A stretch of 64,000 nt of DNA. Source: Nocardia brasiliensis (GTDB lineage Bacteria; Actinomycetota; Actinomycetes; Mycobacteriales; Mycobacteriaceae). Positions within the stretch are counted from its first letter, which is position 1, and the number at the start of each line of letters is the position of its first letter. The DNA lies in the NCBI RefSeq assembly GCF_011801125.1, contig NZ_CP046171.1, forward strand, positions 2,728,001 through 2,792,000, in the 5' to 3' direction. A program made the position numbers and the translations under genes. This document shows, in pieces, positions 27,217 through 37,400 of this stretch. The notes under the pieces were generated by a model. The model ran no database searches. It saw only the letters and a program-made list of their open reading frames with translations, and was not told where the DNA came from.

Positions 27217-28998
27217 GTGTTCACCACGCGACCGACCCTGCAGGGCACCTTCGGGATGGTGTCGTCCACCCACTGGCTCGCCTCCGCCGCCGCGATGGCG
27301 GTGCTGGAGGACGACGGCAACGCGTTCGACGCGGCGGTCGCCGCGGGCTTCGTGCTGCATGTGGTCGAGCCGCACCTGAACGGCCCGGCCGGTGAGGTGC
27401 CGATCATCCTCGCGCCCGCCGGTCTCCCGCCGCGGGTGCTGTGCGGTCAGGGGCCTGCGCCCGCCGCCGCCACGATCGCGCGCTACAACGCGCTCGGCCT
27501 CGATCTGGTCCCCGGCACCGGCCCGCTGGCCGCCGCTGTGCCCGGCGCGTTCGACGCTTGGATGCTGCTGCTGCGCGACCACGGCACCAAGCGCCTGTCC
27601 GAGGTGCTGTCGTTCGCGATCTGGAACGCCGAGCGCGGTCATCCCGCGGTCGAGCGGGTCGGCGAGACCGTCTCGACGGTCGCCGAGCTGTTCCAGAACG
27701 AATGGACCACCTCGGCCGAGCTCTACCTGCGCGACGGAAAGCCGCCTGCCGCGGGCGCGCTGCTGCGCAACCCGGTGCTCGCCGCCACCTGGCGCCGCCT
27801 GATCGCCGAGGCCGAGGCGGCGAGCAGCGATCGCGACGGCCAGATCGAGGCCGCGCGCAAGATCTGGCGCGCGGGCTTCATCGCCGAGGCGCTGGTCGCG
27901 GCCAGCGACCGCCCGACCATGGACACCTCGGGCGAACGGCACGTCGGCACCATGACCGGCGACGATCTCGCGAACTTCACTGCGTCGTACGAGAATCCGG
28001 TGACCTACACCTGGAATGGCTGGACCGTGGCCAAGCCGGGACTGTGGAGTCAGGGCCCGGTGTTCTTGCAGCAGTTGGCATTGCTGCCGAACCGGCTCGA
28101 GTACGGCACGCCGGAGTACTACCACACTCTCATCGAAGGCTCGAAACTGGCGATGGCCGATCGAGAGGCGTGGTACGGGGACAGCGCACAGGTGTCGATG
28201 TCGACACTGCTTTCTCCTTGGTATAACGCACAACGCAGTGCGCTGATCGGGCCGCAGGCCTCCTTCGAGCTGCGTCCGGGCAGCCCGGACGGCCTGCGGC
28301 CCCGACTCAGTGGCTATGCTCAGACGAATTCCGTTGGCGCGACCGAGGTTCCGCTCGGTGCGGGCGAGCCGACGGTCGCCACCACCGGCGCCACCAAGGG
28401 TGACACCTGTCAGGTCGACATCGTGGACCGCTGGGGCAATATGGTCGCGGCGACCCCGAGCGGCGGCTGGCTGCAGTCCAATCCCGTTGTGCCCGAACTG
28501 GGTTTCCCGCTCGGTACCCGACTACAGATGTCCTGGCTGGAGCCGGGACTACCGAATTCGCTGCAACCGGGCCGCCGTCCGCGCACCACGCTCAGCCCGT
28601 CGATGGCGCTGCGCGACGGGGAGGCCGTGCTGGCCTTCGGCACGCCGGGCGGCGATCAGCAGGATCAGTGGAGTGTGCATTTCTTCCTGTCCGTGGTGCT
28701 GCGCGAGCGCGTGCGCGGCGGCTTGGACCTGCAGGGTGCGATCGACGCGCCGAACTGGCATCAGGAAAGCTTCCCCGGTTCGTTCTATCCGCGCGCGATG
28801 AGTCCGGGCGCGGTGTTCGTCGAATCGCGGATGGATCCGGAGGTCATCGCCGACCTGGAACGGCGCGGCCACCAGGTCAATGTGGGACCGCCGTGGTCGG
28901 AGGGCCGGTTGTGCGCGGTGGCCCGTGATCCCGAGGCCGGGGTCCTTTCCGCGGGCGCCAATCCGCGCGGCATGCAGGGCTACGCCGCGGGGCGATAA
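27217..28998 (+). CDS. Gamma-glutamyltransferase-family protein
   Basis: A 593-residue Ntn-hydrolase of the gamma-glutamyltransferase family, made as one chain that would self-cleave. The N-terminal half has the family start SSTHWLASAAAMAVLEDDGN. The small subunit should begin at T397 (GDTCQVDIVDRWGNMVAAT), and GRRPRTTLSPSMAL and FGTPGGDQQDQW are conserved. No signal peptide is visible, so unlike glutathione-cleaving periplasmic enzymes it may act in the cytosol on imported gamma-glutamyl or acyl peptides. Beside a peptide ABC transporter, this fits intracellular processing of the transported ligand. A strong terminator follows it. Confidence 0.88.
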   Translation: MFTTRPTLQGTFGMVSSTHWLASAAAMAVLEDDGNAFDAAVAAGFVLHVVEPHLNGPAGEVPIILAPAGLPPRVLCGQGPAPAAATIARYNALGLDLVPGTGPLAAAVPGAFDAWMLLLRDHGTKRLSEVLSFAIWNAERGHPAVERVGETVSTVAELFQNEWTTSAELYLRDGKPPAAGALLRNPVLAATWRRLIAEAEAASSDRDGQIEAARKIWRAGFIAEALVAASDRPTMDTSGERHVGTMTGDDLANFTASYENPVTYTWNGWTVAKPGLWSQGPVFLQQLALLPNRLEYGTPEYYHTLIEGSKLAMADREAWYGDSAQVSMSTLLSPWYNAQRSALIGPQASFELRPGSPDGLRPRLSGYAQTNSVGATEVPLGAGEPTVATTGATKGDTCQVDIVDRWGNMVAATPSGGWLQSNPVVPELGFPLGTRLQMSWLEPGLPNSLQPGRRPRTTLSPSMALRDGEAVLAFGTPGGDQQDQWSVHFFLSVVLRERVRGGLDLQGAIDAPNWHQESFPGSFYPRAMSPGAVFVESRMDPEVIADLERRGHQVNVGPPWSEGRLCAVARDPEAGVLSAGANPRGMQGYAAGR

Positions 28999-29012
28999 CT
29001 CAACGCGTCATG

Positions 29013-29047
29013 AAAATAGCGGTCCGGCGGTGCTGGACCGCTATTTT
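29013..29047 (+). terminator. Intrinsic terminator after the gamma-glutamyltransferase gene
   Basis: A perfect 13-bp stem (AAAATAGCGGTCC with GGACCGCTATTTT) around a 9-base loop ends in a T-run, 14 bases after the stop. It separates this gene from the transporter operon. A degenerate copy lies at 30837-30870. Confidence 0.88.
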
Positions 29048-29142
29048 TCGTGCCATTCTTTCGCTCCCGTGGTTTCCGGTCGCCACCGCCGGGAGAACAA
29101 TGTGCGAAAAATAGAATGGTGGGTGCGAAAAATTCGGCGTAT

Positions 29143-29184
29143 TGAAGTATCTTGTAGCGCATGCTCGCTCGCTTCACACGGATG
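29143..29184 (+). repeat. Duplicated promoter/start segment, copy 1
   Basis: Forty-two bases from 29143 are identical to 30966-31007. They hold TATCTT (29148-29153), 7 bases and the ATG of the first binding protein, plus its first eight codons. No ribosome-binding sequence is present, so the element probably provides a -10 box for a leaderless message. Weaker similarity (GAGAACAATGT and ACCATTCTTT blocks) extends upstream. Confidence 0.7.
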
Positions 29185-30795
29185 ATCGTGCTCGGCGTCA
29201 CCGCCGCCGCGCTCGCTTCCTGCGCACCGGTCCAGCATCCCGCTGGAACCGCAACGCATACAGACGATTTCGGCACGCCCGTGGGTACGCAGCAGGTCCG
29301 CGAGGGCGGCACCCTGGTGATGGGCCTGTCGAACGAACCCGACAAGCTCGACCCGACCACCTCCAGTTCGCTCTACACCCGCTACGTCATGAGCTCGATC
29401 TGCGAAAAGCTCTACGACAACGACTCTTCCGGCAAGCTGGTGCCGCAGCTGGCGACCGCGCTGCCCACCATCTCCGAGGACGGCCTGACCGTCACCATCC
29501 CGGTCCGCACCGGCATCCAATTCGCCGACGGCACACCGTTCGACGCGGCCGCCGTGCAGACCAGCCTGCAGCGGCACCAGACGATGAAAACCTCGCAGCG
29601 GGCCAGCGAAATGGGGCCGATCGCCGGGATCGAGGTGGCCGATCCGGCGCACGTGGTGGTCAAGTTCAAGAAGCCGTTCGCGCCCTTCACCGCGGCGCTG
29701 GCCGACCGCGCGGGCATGATCATGTCGCCCGCCGCGCTCGCGCAGAACGAGGGCAAGAACTTCGCCGATCACCCGGTCTGCGTCGGGCCGTTCAAGTTCG
29801 TGAAGCGGGTGCCGCAGACCTCCATCGAGGTGGTCCGCGACCCGCTGTACTACGACGCGAAGAAGGTGCACCTGGACGGGGTCACCTACCGGATCATCAC
29901 CGACGCCAATATCCGTGCGGCGAACCTGCGTTCGGGTGACGTCCAGGTCGCCGACACGATCTCGCCGCAGGACGTGGACGCGCTGGCCAAGGACCCGGAT
30001 CTGCGGCTGCTGCAATCCGGTTCGCTCGGTTTCTACGGCGCCTACATCAACATCGGCAATGTCGACGGCGTCGGCAAGCCGACCAAGCAGATCGATACCC
30101 CGATCGCGAAGGATCCGCGCATCCGGCAGGCGTTCTCGCTGGCCACCGACCGAAAGACACTGGTCGACACCGTCTTCAACAACTGGTTCGAGCCGGCCTG
30201 CTCGGGCATCGTGCCGGGCAGCACGTACGCGACCGAGGCCGGAACCGCCTGCCCCGCCTACGATCCCGAGCGGGCCAAGCAACTGCTCATCGAGGCGGGC
30301 GTACAGCTGCCCTACACGGTGACCATGCAGGTCACGAACACGCCGGACCAGCTGCGCTACGCGCAGGCCTGGCAGGCGAGCCTGGCCGAGGGCGGGTTCG
30401 ATCTGAAGGTCGTGCCCACCGAATACGCGACCCTGCTCGACGTGCAGAAGCGCGGCACCTACGAGATTCTCTACCTCGGCTGGTCGGGGCGGCTCGATCC
30501 GGACGCGAACATCACGAAATTCCTCACCACCGGGTCGAACGGCAATTACGCCGGATACAGCAACCCGGAGCTGGACGAGTTGTTCGGAAAGGCTGCGCGC
30601 AGCACCGATCCCGCGCAGCGCGCCGAGTTGTACGGCAAGACGACCGCGCTGATCCAGCAGGACAACCCGTACGTCTACACCTACCGCATCCGGGTGCTGA
30701 CCGTGCATTCGAAGCAGGTGACCGGCGTCGAGGCATACCAGGACGGCGTGGTGCGGCTCGGCAAGGCCGCCTTCGTCGGGGGCGGGAAAAGCTGA
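29161..30795 (+). CDS. Peptide-type ABC transporter substrate-binding lipoprotein, copy 1
   Basis: A 544-residue family-5 (DppA/OppA-like) solute-binding protein. The signal ends in lipobox LASC with acylated C21, so it is anchored outside the membrane. Typical features are EGGTLVMGLSNEPDKLDPTT at the mature N-terminus and FKFVKRVPQTS in the middle. It delivers oligopeptides or related ligands to the downstream permeases. It is closely similar along its whole length to the next gene, with many identical blocks (SSSLYTRYVMSSICEKLYDN against SSSLYMRYVMSTICEKLYDN), showing tandem duplication. The start is the ATG inside the duplicated promoter element. Confidence 0.92.
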   Translation: MLARFTRMIVLGVTAAALASCAPVQHPAGTATHTDDFGTPVGTQQVREGGTLVMGLSNEPDKLDPTTSSSLYTRYVMSSICEKLYDNDSSGKLVPQLATALPTISEDGLTVTIPVRTGIQFADGTPFDAAAVQTSLQRHQTMKTSQRASEMGPIAGIEVADPAHVVVKFKKPFAPFTAALADRAGMIMSPAALAQNEGKNFADHPVCVGPFKFVKRVPQTSIEVVRDPLYYDAKKVHLDGVTYRIITDANIRAANLRSGDVQVADTISPQDVDALAKDPDLRLLQSGSLGFYGAYINIGNVDGVGKPTKQIDTPIAKDPRIRQAFSLATDRKTLVDTVFNNWFEPACSGIVPGSTYATEAGTACPAYDPERAKQLLIEAGVQLPYTVTMQVTNTPDQLRYAQAWQASLAEGGFDLKVVPTEYATLLDVQKRGTYEILYLGWSGRLDPDANITKFLTTGSNGNYAGYSNPELDELFGKAARSTDPAQRAELYGKTTALIQQDNPYVYTYRIRVLTVHSKQVTGVEAYQDGVVRLGKAAFVGGGKS

Positions 30796-30836
30796 ACAGT
30801 CGAATCGGGGGGAAGCCAGCTTAACCTGTTTCAGGA

Positions 30837-30870
30837 AATAGCGGTCCGGCACACGCCGGATCGCCATTTT
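30837..30870 (+). terminator. Imperfect hairpin between the duplicated binding-protein genes
   Basis: AAATAGCGGTCCGGC and the following GCCGGATCGCCATTTT pair with one mismatch and one G-U. The element matches in position and sequence the perfect terminator at 29013-29047, so it was duplicated with the gene and has decayed or been tuned. It may reduce, rather than stop, read-through into the second copy. Confidence 0.5.
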
Positions 30871-30965
30871 CCGTACCATTCTTTTCGGCTCGGCCGATTT
30901 CATCCGATGACCACAATGAGAACAATGTACAAAAAGGAATAGAGGGTGAGAAAAGTGCAACAAGG

Positions 30966-31007
30966 TGAAGTATCTTGTAGCGCATGCTCGCTCGCTTCAC
31001 ACGGATG
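30966..31007 (+). repeat. Duplicated promoter/start segment, copy 2
   Basis: This is identical to 29143-29184. TATCTT is at 30971-30976 and the ATG of the second binding protein at 30984. Each binding protein thus seems to keep its own leaderless promoter. Confidence 0.7.
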
Positions 31008-32615
31008 GCGATCCTCGGCGTGGTAGCAGTCGCGCTCGCGTCCTGCGCATCGCCGCAACCCGTCACCCCGATCGTCACGCACGTCGACGACTACGGCACG
31101 CCGGTCGGCTCGCAGCCGGTCCGTGAGGGTGGCGACCTCATCATGGGCCTGTCGAACGATCCGGACAAGCTGGATCCGACGACGTCCAGCTCGCTCTATA
31201 TGCGCTACGTGATGAGCACGATCTGCGAGAAGCTCTACGACAACGATTCGTCCGGAAACCTGGTGCCGCAGTTGGCGACCGCGCTGCCGACGATCTCGCA
31301 GGACGGTTTGACGGTGACCATCCCGGTGCGCACCGGCATCGAATTCGCCGACGGCACCGCGTTCAACGCCGCCGCGGTGAAGACCAGCCTGGAACGGCAT
31401 CTGACGATGCCGGGTTCGCAGCGCACCGGCGAGATGGGCCCGATCAGCGCGATCGACACCGAAGACGCCTCGCACGTGGTGATCCGGTATCGCGAGCCGT
31501 TCGCGCCGATCACCGCGGCGTTGGCCGACCGGGCGGGCATGATCATGTCACCGGCGGCATTGAAGGAGTCGGGCAACAACTTCGGTGAGAATCCGGTCTG
31601 CGTCGGGCCGTTCAAATTCGTGAAGCGGGTGCCGCAGACCTCGATCTCGGTCGCCCGCGACCCGCTGTACTACGACGCGCAGAACGTGCACTTCGACAGC
31701 ATCACCTACCGGATCATGCCGGACGCCAAGATGCGGGCACAGAGCTTGCGCGCCGGTGATATCCAGGTCGCCGACACCATGTCACCGGACGATATCGACG
31801 CACTGTCCAAGCTGCCCCAGCTCCGGGTATTGCAATCGGGATCGTTCGGATTCCAAGGGGTGTATGTCAATATCGGCAACGTCGACGGCGCAGGCAAGCC
31901 GATCAAACAGATCAACACCCCGATCGCCCGCGATGCCAAGGTGCGACAGGCGCTTTCGCTGAGCATCGACCGGGAAGCCTTGGTCGAGAAGGCGTTCCAC
32001 AACTGGTATGAGCCCGCGTGCACGCCGATCGCGCCCCGCACCTCCTATGCGACCAAGGCCAGCACCGTCTGCCCCACCTTCGATCCGAAACGGTCCAGGG
32101 AGCTGCTCGCCGAAGCGGGCGTGCAGATTCCGTACCCGGTGACGATGCAGGTGATGAACGTCGAAGATCAGCTGGAGTACGCCAAGGAATTGCGCGCGTC
32201 GGTCGCCGAGGGCGGATTCGACCTCGAGCTGGTGCCCGCCGAGTACTCCAGCATGCTCGACGCGCAGAAGAAGGGCACCTATGAGCTGCTCTACCTCGGC
32301 TGGTCGGGCCGACTCGACCCGGACGGCAACACCTCTCGCTTCCTGACTTCCGGCTCGACCGGTAACTACAGCGGATTCAACTCCTCGACCCTGGACGATC
32401 TGCTCGGCTGGGCCGCGCACAGCAACAGCACCGCGCAACGCGGTGCGCTGTACGAGCAGGCGGTACGACTCATCCAGCGGGAGAACCCCTACATCTACAC
32501 CTACCGTCTGCGTAACCTCACCGTGCACTCGACCTGGGTGACCGGCGTCGAAGTATACGCCGACGGCACGGTGCGGCTTGGCAAGGCCGCATACGTCGCT
32601 GATCGGAAGGGCTGA
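30984..32615 (+). CDS. Peptide-type ABC transporter substrate-binding lipoprotein, copy 2
   Basis: A 543-residue paralogue of the preceding protein with the same lipobox (LASC, C21) and the same fold. Most changes are conservative; more concentrated differences lie in the middle of the chain (for example TMSPDDIDALSKLPQLRVLQ against TISPQDVDALAKDPDLRLLQ), which could shift ligand preference. It stops six bases before the permease gene and so is the copy most tightly linked to the transporter. It probably binds a peptide-like ligand; identity unknown. Confidence 0.92.
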   Translation: MLARFTRMAILGVVAVALASCASPQPVTPIVTHVDDYGTPVGSQPVREGGDLIMGLSNDPDKLDPTTSSSLYMRYVMSTICEKLYDNDSSGNLVPQLATALPTISQDGLTVTIPVRTGIEFADGTAFNAAAVKTSLERHLTMPGSQRTGEMGPISAIDTEDASHVVIRYREPFAPITAALADRAGMIMSPAALKESGNNFGENPVCVGPFKFVKRVPQTSISVARDPLYYDAQNVHFDSITYRIMPDAKMRAQSLRAGDIQVADTMSPDDIDALSKLPQLRVLQSGSFGFQGVYVNIGNVDGAGKPIKQINTPIARDAKVRQALSLSIDREALVEKAFHNWYEPACTPIAPRTSYATKASTVCPTFDPKRSRELLAEAGVQIPYPVTMQVMNVEDQLEYAKELRASVAEGGFDLELVPAEYSSMLDAQKKGTYELLYLGWSGRLDPDGNTSRFLTSGSTGNYSGFNSSTLDDLLGWAAHSNSTAQRGALYEQAVRLIQRENPYIYTYRLRNLTVHSTWVTGVEVYADGTVRLGKAAYVADRKG

Positions 32616-32621
32616 AAACCC

Positions 32622-33578
32622 ATGCTGCAGTACGTTTTCCATCGGCTATGGCAGTCGGCCGTCACGCTGGTGCTGGCCTCGATGGTGGTCTTCGCCGGTG
32701 TGCGGGCGTTACCCGGCGACCCGGCGACCACGATGGCGGGCGAGGACGCGAACCCGGAGGCCATCGCCGCCGTGCGCGCCGATCTCGGCTTGGACAACTC
32801 GATCCTCGTGCAGTACTTCGAGTTCGTGAAGCATTCGGCCACCGGTGATTTCGGTCGCTCGATCCGCACCGGCACCCCCGTGCGCGACATGATCGGCACG
32901 ACGCTTCCGGTGACCTTCCAGCTGGCCGTCTACGCCATGCTCATCGCGGTGCTGGCCGGCGTGATCGGTGGTGTGATCGCCGCGGTGTATCGCGGCCGCT
33001 GGCCGGAGTGGGCGGCCAACGGCTTCTCTCTGCTCGCACTGTCTGTGCCCACCTTCTGGGTCGGCATCCTCGCGGTGCTGTATCTGTCGGTGCGGCTGAA
33101 CTGGTTCCCGGCTTCGGGATACGTTTCGCCGCTGGAACATCCGCTACGCGGCATCTACTTCTTGACCCTGCCCGCGCTGATCCTGGGCCTCGCGCACGCG
33201 GCGGTGGTGCAGCGCCAGACCCGTTCGTCGATGGTGGAGACGCTCACCGCCGACTTCGTGCGTACGGCGCGAGCGAAGGGCCTCGGGCGCGGCGCGGTGA
33301 TCTTCCGCTTCGGGCTGCGCAACAGCCTGATCGTGGTCACCACCATCGTCGGCCTGCAGTTGGGCGGGCTCATCGCGGGCGCGGTGGTCACCGAGCGCAT
33401 CTTCAGCCTGCCCGGCATGGGCAAGCTGACCCTGGACTCGGTATTCACCCGTGACTACCCGGTGATCCAGGCGGTTGTGCTGGTCATCGCCGCGGCTTAC
33501 ATCGTGATCAATCTGCTGGTCGACGTGCTGTACACGGTGATCGACCCCCGCGTTCGAGTGTCCGGGAGGGCGCAATGA
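32622..33578 (+). CDS. Peptide ABC transporter permease (DppB-like)
   Basis: A 318-residue inner-membrane permease with an N-terminal helix (HRLWQSAVTLVLASMVVFAG), the family segment RALPGDPATTMAGEDANPEA, and five further helices. The EAA-type coupling loop is RTARAKGLGRGAVIFRFGLR. It forms the translocation pore with the next gene product. Its stop overlaps the next ATG by four bases. Confidence 0.93.
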   Translation: MLQYVFHRLWQSAVTLVLASMVVFAGVRALPGDPATTMAGEDANPEAIAAVRADLGLDNSILVQYFEFVKHSATGDFGRSIRTGTPVRDMIGTTLPVTFQLAVYAMLIAVLAGVIGGVIAAVYRGRWPEWAANGFSLLALSVPTFWVGILAVLYLSVRLNWFPASGYVSPLEHPLRGIYFLTLPALILGLAHAAVVQRQTRSSMVETLTADFVRTARAKGLGRGAVIFRFGLRNSLIVVTTIVGLQLGGLIAGAVVTERIFSLPGMGKLTLDSVFTRDYPVIQAVVLVIAAAYIVINLLVDVLYTVIDPRVRVSGRAQ

Positions 33579-34486
33579 CAGTCACCGAACCCCGTCCCAC
33601 CGTCACCGACACCGGGCCCGCGCCCGCCGTCGCGACGCCGCTGCTGACCGCGGTGCGTGGCCGGGTGCTGCGTCAGCTGTGGGGCAACCCGCTCGGCATG
33701 GTCGGCGCGGTCCTGCTGCTGATCGTGATCTTCGTCGGTGTGTTCGCACCGCTGCTCGCGCCGTATTCGCCCGCCGAGGTGCACTTCTCGACCCCGTTCC
33801 AGCAGCCGGGCACCGTCGGATTCGCTTTGGGCACCGACGATCTCGGCCGCGACATCCTTTCGCGCGTGCTCTACGGCACCAGGGCCTCGCTCGAGGTCGG
33901 CGTGCTCTCCGTGCTGTGCGCGGTGGTCATCGGCGTGCCGTTCGGCCTGCTCGCCGGGTACTGGCGCGGGTTCGACATGGTGCTCTCGCGGGTCTCTGAT
34001 GTGCTGCTGGCGTTCCCGTTCGTGATCCTGGCGGTGGGACTGACCGCCATCAACGGCGGTGGACTCACCGACGCGGCGATCGCGCTCGGCATCGCGCAGG
34101 TGCCGGTGATGATGCGGGTGGTGCGCGCGGAAACGTTGCGGCTCAAGGAAACCGACTTCGTTCTCGCCGCGCAGGCGATGCACGTCGGCCCGCTGCGCAT
34201 TCTCGGTCAGCACATCCTGCCCAACTCGCTGGCGCCGATCATCGTGCAGGCCACGGTGATCATGCCGACCGCGGTGCTCGGCGAGGCGATCCTGTCGTTC
34301 CTCGGGCTCGGCATCAAACCGCCCGCGCCCAGCCTGGGCATCATGCTCTCCGACGCGCAGCAGTACCTGCTGCGCACCCCGTGGCCCGGCATCTTCCCCG
34401 GTGTGGCACTGGCGATCATCTGCTTGGGATTCAACCTCTTCGGCGACGCCCTGCGGGACGCGCTCGACCCGAAGACAAGGCGCTGA
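33575..34486 (+). CDS. Peptide ABC transporter permease (DppC-like)
   Basis: A 303-residue second permease with the DppC-type N-terminal extension, the FALGTDDLGRDILSRVLYGT segment and the coupling loop FVLAAQAMHVGPLRILGQHI. The C-terminal LGIKPPAPSLGIMLSDAQQY is diagnostic. It pairs with the upstream permease. Translational coupling (ATGA overlap) and an 11-base gap to the ATPase gene support one operon. Confidence 0.93.
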   Translation: MTVTEPRPTVTDTGPAPAVATPLLTAVRGRVLRQLWGNPLGMVGAVLLLIVIFVGVFAPLLAPYSPAEVHFSTPFQQPGTVGFALGTDDLGRDILSRVLYGTRASLEVGVLSVLCAVVIGVPFGLLAGYWRGFDMVLSRVSDVLLAFPFVILAVGLTAINGGGLTDAAIALGIAQVPVMMRVVRAETLRLKETDFVLAAQAMHVGPLRILGQHILPNSLAPIIVQATVIMPTAVLGEAILSFLGLGIKPPAPSLGIMLSDAQQYLLRTPWPGIFPGVALAIICLGFNLFGDALRDALDPKTRR

Positions 34487-34496
34487 GGAAGCGAAA

Positions 34497-37400
34497 ATGA
34501 CACAACCGCTATTGGAGGTCAGCGAGCTGCGCGTGGCCTTTGGGGACACCACCGCCGTGCACGGCGCGGACCTGGTCATCCAACCGGGTGAACGGGTCGC
34601 CGTGGTGGGCGCCTCCGGTTCGGGGAAATCGACACTGGCGCATGCGATCATGGGGCTGCTGCCCGGCTCGGGCCACGTCACCGGCGGTACGCTGCGCTGG
34701 CGCGGCGAGGACATCACGCACGCGGACGAGAAGCGGCTGCGCAAGCTGCGCGGCCGCGAGATCGGACTCGTCCCGCAGGACCCGATGTCGAACCTGAACC
34801 CGGTCGCGCGCGTCGGCCGCCAGGTATCGGAAACCCTGCTGGCACATCGGCTCTGCTCGCGTCGCGAGGCGCGCGGCCGGGCGATCGAACTGCTCGGCCA
34901 GGCCGGACTGCCCGAGCCCGCCCGCCGGGCCAGGCAGTACCCGCACGAGTTCTCCGGCGGCATGCGCCAGCGCGCGCTGATCGCTATCGGCCTGGCCTGC
35001 CGGCCCGACCTGCTGATCGCCGACGAACCGACCTCGGCGCTTGATGTGACCGTGCAGCGCCAGATCCTGGACCACCTGGAGAAGCTGACCCAGGAACTCG
35101 GCACCGCGCTGCTGCTGGTGACGCACGACCTCGGGTTGGCCGCCGAGCGCGCCGACCGGGTCATCGTCATGTCGGACGGGCGGATCGTCGAGACCGGCCC
35201 GGCCCGGCAGGTGCTGACCGATCCGCAGGAGCAGTACACGCAGCGATTGGTCGCGGCCGCGCCCGCGCTGATCGGACCGCGGCGCGATGAGGGCGTCACG
35301 GTCGACAGCGCGGCCGCGGACAAGGTGGCCACGAACGGTGCGGCGGCTGCGGTATCCGCCGAGAAGTCGGGTGCCGATTCCGCCGCGAAGGCCGACTACG
35401 CCAAGAGCTCTCCGATTCTGGAGGTCTCGCACATCAGCAAGGAGTACCGGATCCGCGGGCGCGGCGGCGTGCTCAAGGCGGTGGACGACGTGTCGTTCAC
35501 CATCGAGCGCGGGCGGACCACGGCGATCGTCGGTGAATCGGGGTCGGGCAAGACCACGACCGCGCGGATGGTGCTCGGCCTCGTGCCGGTGAGCTCGGGC
35601 ACCGTGCGCTTGGACGGCGCCGAACTGGGCGGGCTGCGCGGCGCGCGACTGCGGGCCGCGCGCCGGGCGATGCAGCCGGTGTTCCAGGACCCGTACGCCT
35701 CGCTCGACCCGATGTGGACCGTCGAGAAGCTGATCGGAGAGCCGTTGCGGGCCTTCGGCGTCGGCGATCGCACCGCACGGCGGGCCCGGGTGGCCGAGCT
35801 GCTGGAGCAGGTCGCGCTGCCCGCGGCGGTCGCGCACCGCTACCCGAACGAGCTGTCCGGCGGGCAGCGCCAGCGCGTCGCCATCGCGCGTGCGCTGGCC
35901 GTCGGGTCGCCGCTGGTCGTCTGCGACGAGGCGGTGTCCGCGCTGGATGTGCTGGTGCAGGACCAAATCCTGACTCTGCTGTCCTCCCTGCAACAGCAAC
36001 TCGGCGTGAGCTATCTGTTCATCTCGCACGACCTCGCGGTGGTGCGCGCCATCGCGCACGACGTCCTGGTCATGCGGGACGGCAAGGTGGTCGAACAGGG
36101 CCCGGCCGAAAAGGTTTTCGCCACACCCTCCGACCTCTACACTCGCCAGCTCCTCGACGCCATCCCCGGCGTCAGTCTGGTCGAAGATGTCGATCTCGAC
36201 GCGGTCACGACCTTGCCCGACGCGGATTCGGTCGAGGCCGCGGCCACCGCCGAAGCGGACTCGGTGACCTCGGCCGAGCCGGAAGCGGCCGTGGTCGAAG
36301 CGGATCCGGCGACGTCGGTCGAATCCGAAGCGGCCGTCGCCGGGGAGCCCGCCGTCGCGGCCGAGCCCGCCGCCGAGCTCGAGCCCACCGGGGCGTCGAG
36401 CGCGATCACCGAAAAGGTCCTCCCCGAAACCGATTCGGCCAAGGCCGCCGCCCTCGCCAAACTCGAGGAAGCGTTCGCCGAAGACATCACCACAGACGCC
36501 GCCAAGCCCGAAGAGGCCGCCGCCGAGCCCCTCTCGCCAGAGACCAGTGCGGTTATCCCAGCGTTGGCCGACACCGCGGCGGACGACCCGGCTCGCGCGA
36601 CGGAAGGGGCTGCCGACGGCGGCCTGGCCACCGCGGCCGACGAACAGGACGCGGCCTCCGATGGCGACATCGCCAGCGCCGAGGCCAAGTCCGACACGGC
36701 TGTGGCCGACCCGGATTCGGCCGAGTCCGAGGCCGACGCCGTGGCCAAGGCCGAGCAAGCGGCGGACGTGGCTGTGGCCGAATCGGGTTCGTCCAAGGTT
36801 GAGCCTGGAGCTGCTGAGACCGGTGCCGCGTCGTCGGCCGATGGTGTGGCGTCGGGTGTTGGCGGGACCGCAGTGGCGGAGCCGGAGACTGTTGCTACCG
36901 AGAGTGTTTCGGTGGAGTCCGCCGGTGATGCCGATATTCGTGCAGCGGTGAAGGACGTCGCGGCGAGCGGCGAGACCGCCGACGCGGTTGCGGCCGCCGG
37001 GGTTGCGGTGCAAGCTGCTGCACCGGCGGAGGTTGAAAGCGGTACGGGGGTCGATGGTTCCGCGGCGGCTGAGGTAGCGGCTGTTGCTGCCGGTCGTGCT
37101 GCGGCTAAGAAGACCACAGGTGGGCGGGCACCGCGCAAGACGGCGGCGAAGAAGACCGCTGCGGGAACCGCGCGGAAGGCGGCCCCGGCCAAGAAGACCG
37201 CCGCGACCAAGAAGGCGGTGGCGAAGAAGGCTGCGGCAGAGCAGGCGGCCGAATCGACCACTGCGACTGAACCCGCGGCGAAGTCGACGGCTGGGCGGTC
37301 AACGGGAGCGGCGAAGAAGACCGCGGCGAAGAAGGCGCCCGCGAAGCGGACGGCGGCGAAGAAGACCGCAGCGGCCGAAGCCGATGGCGCGACCGAAGGC

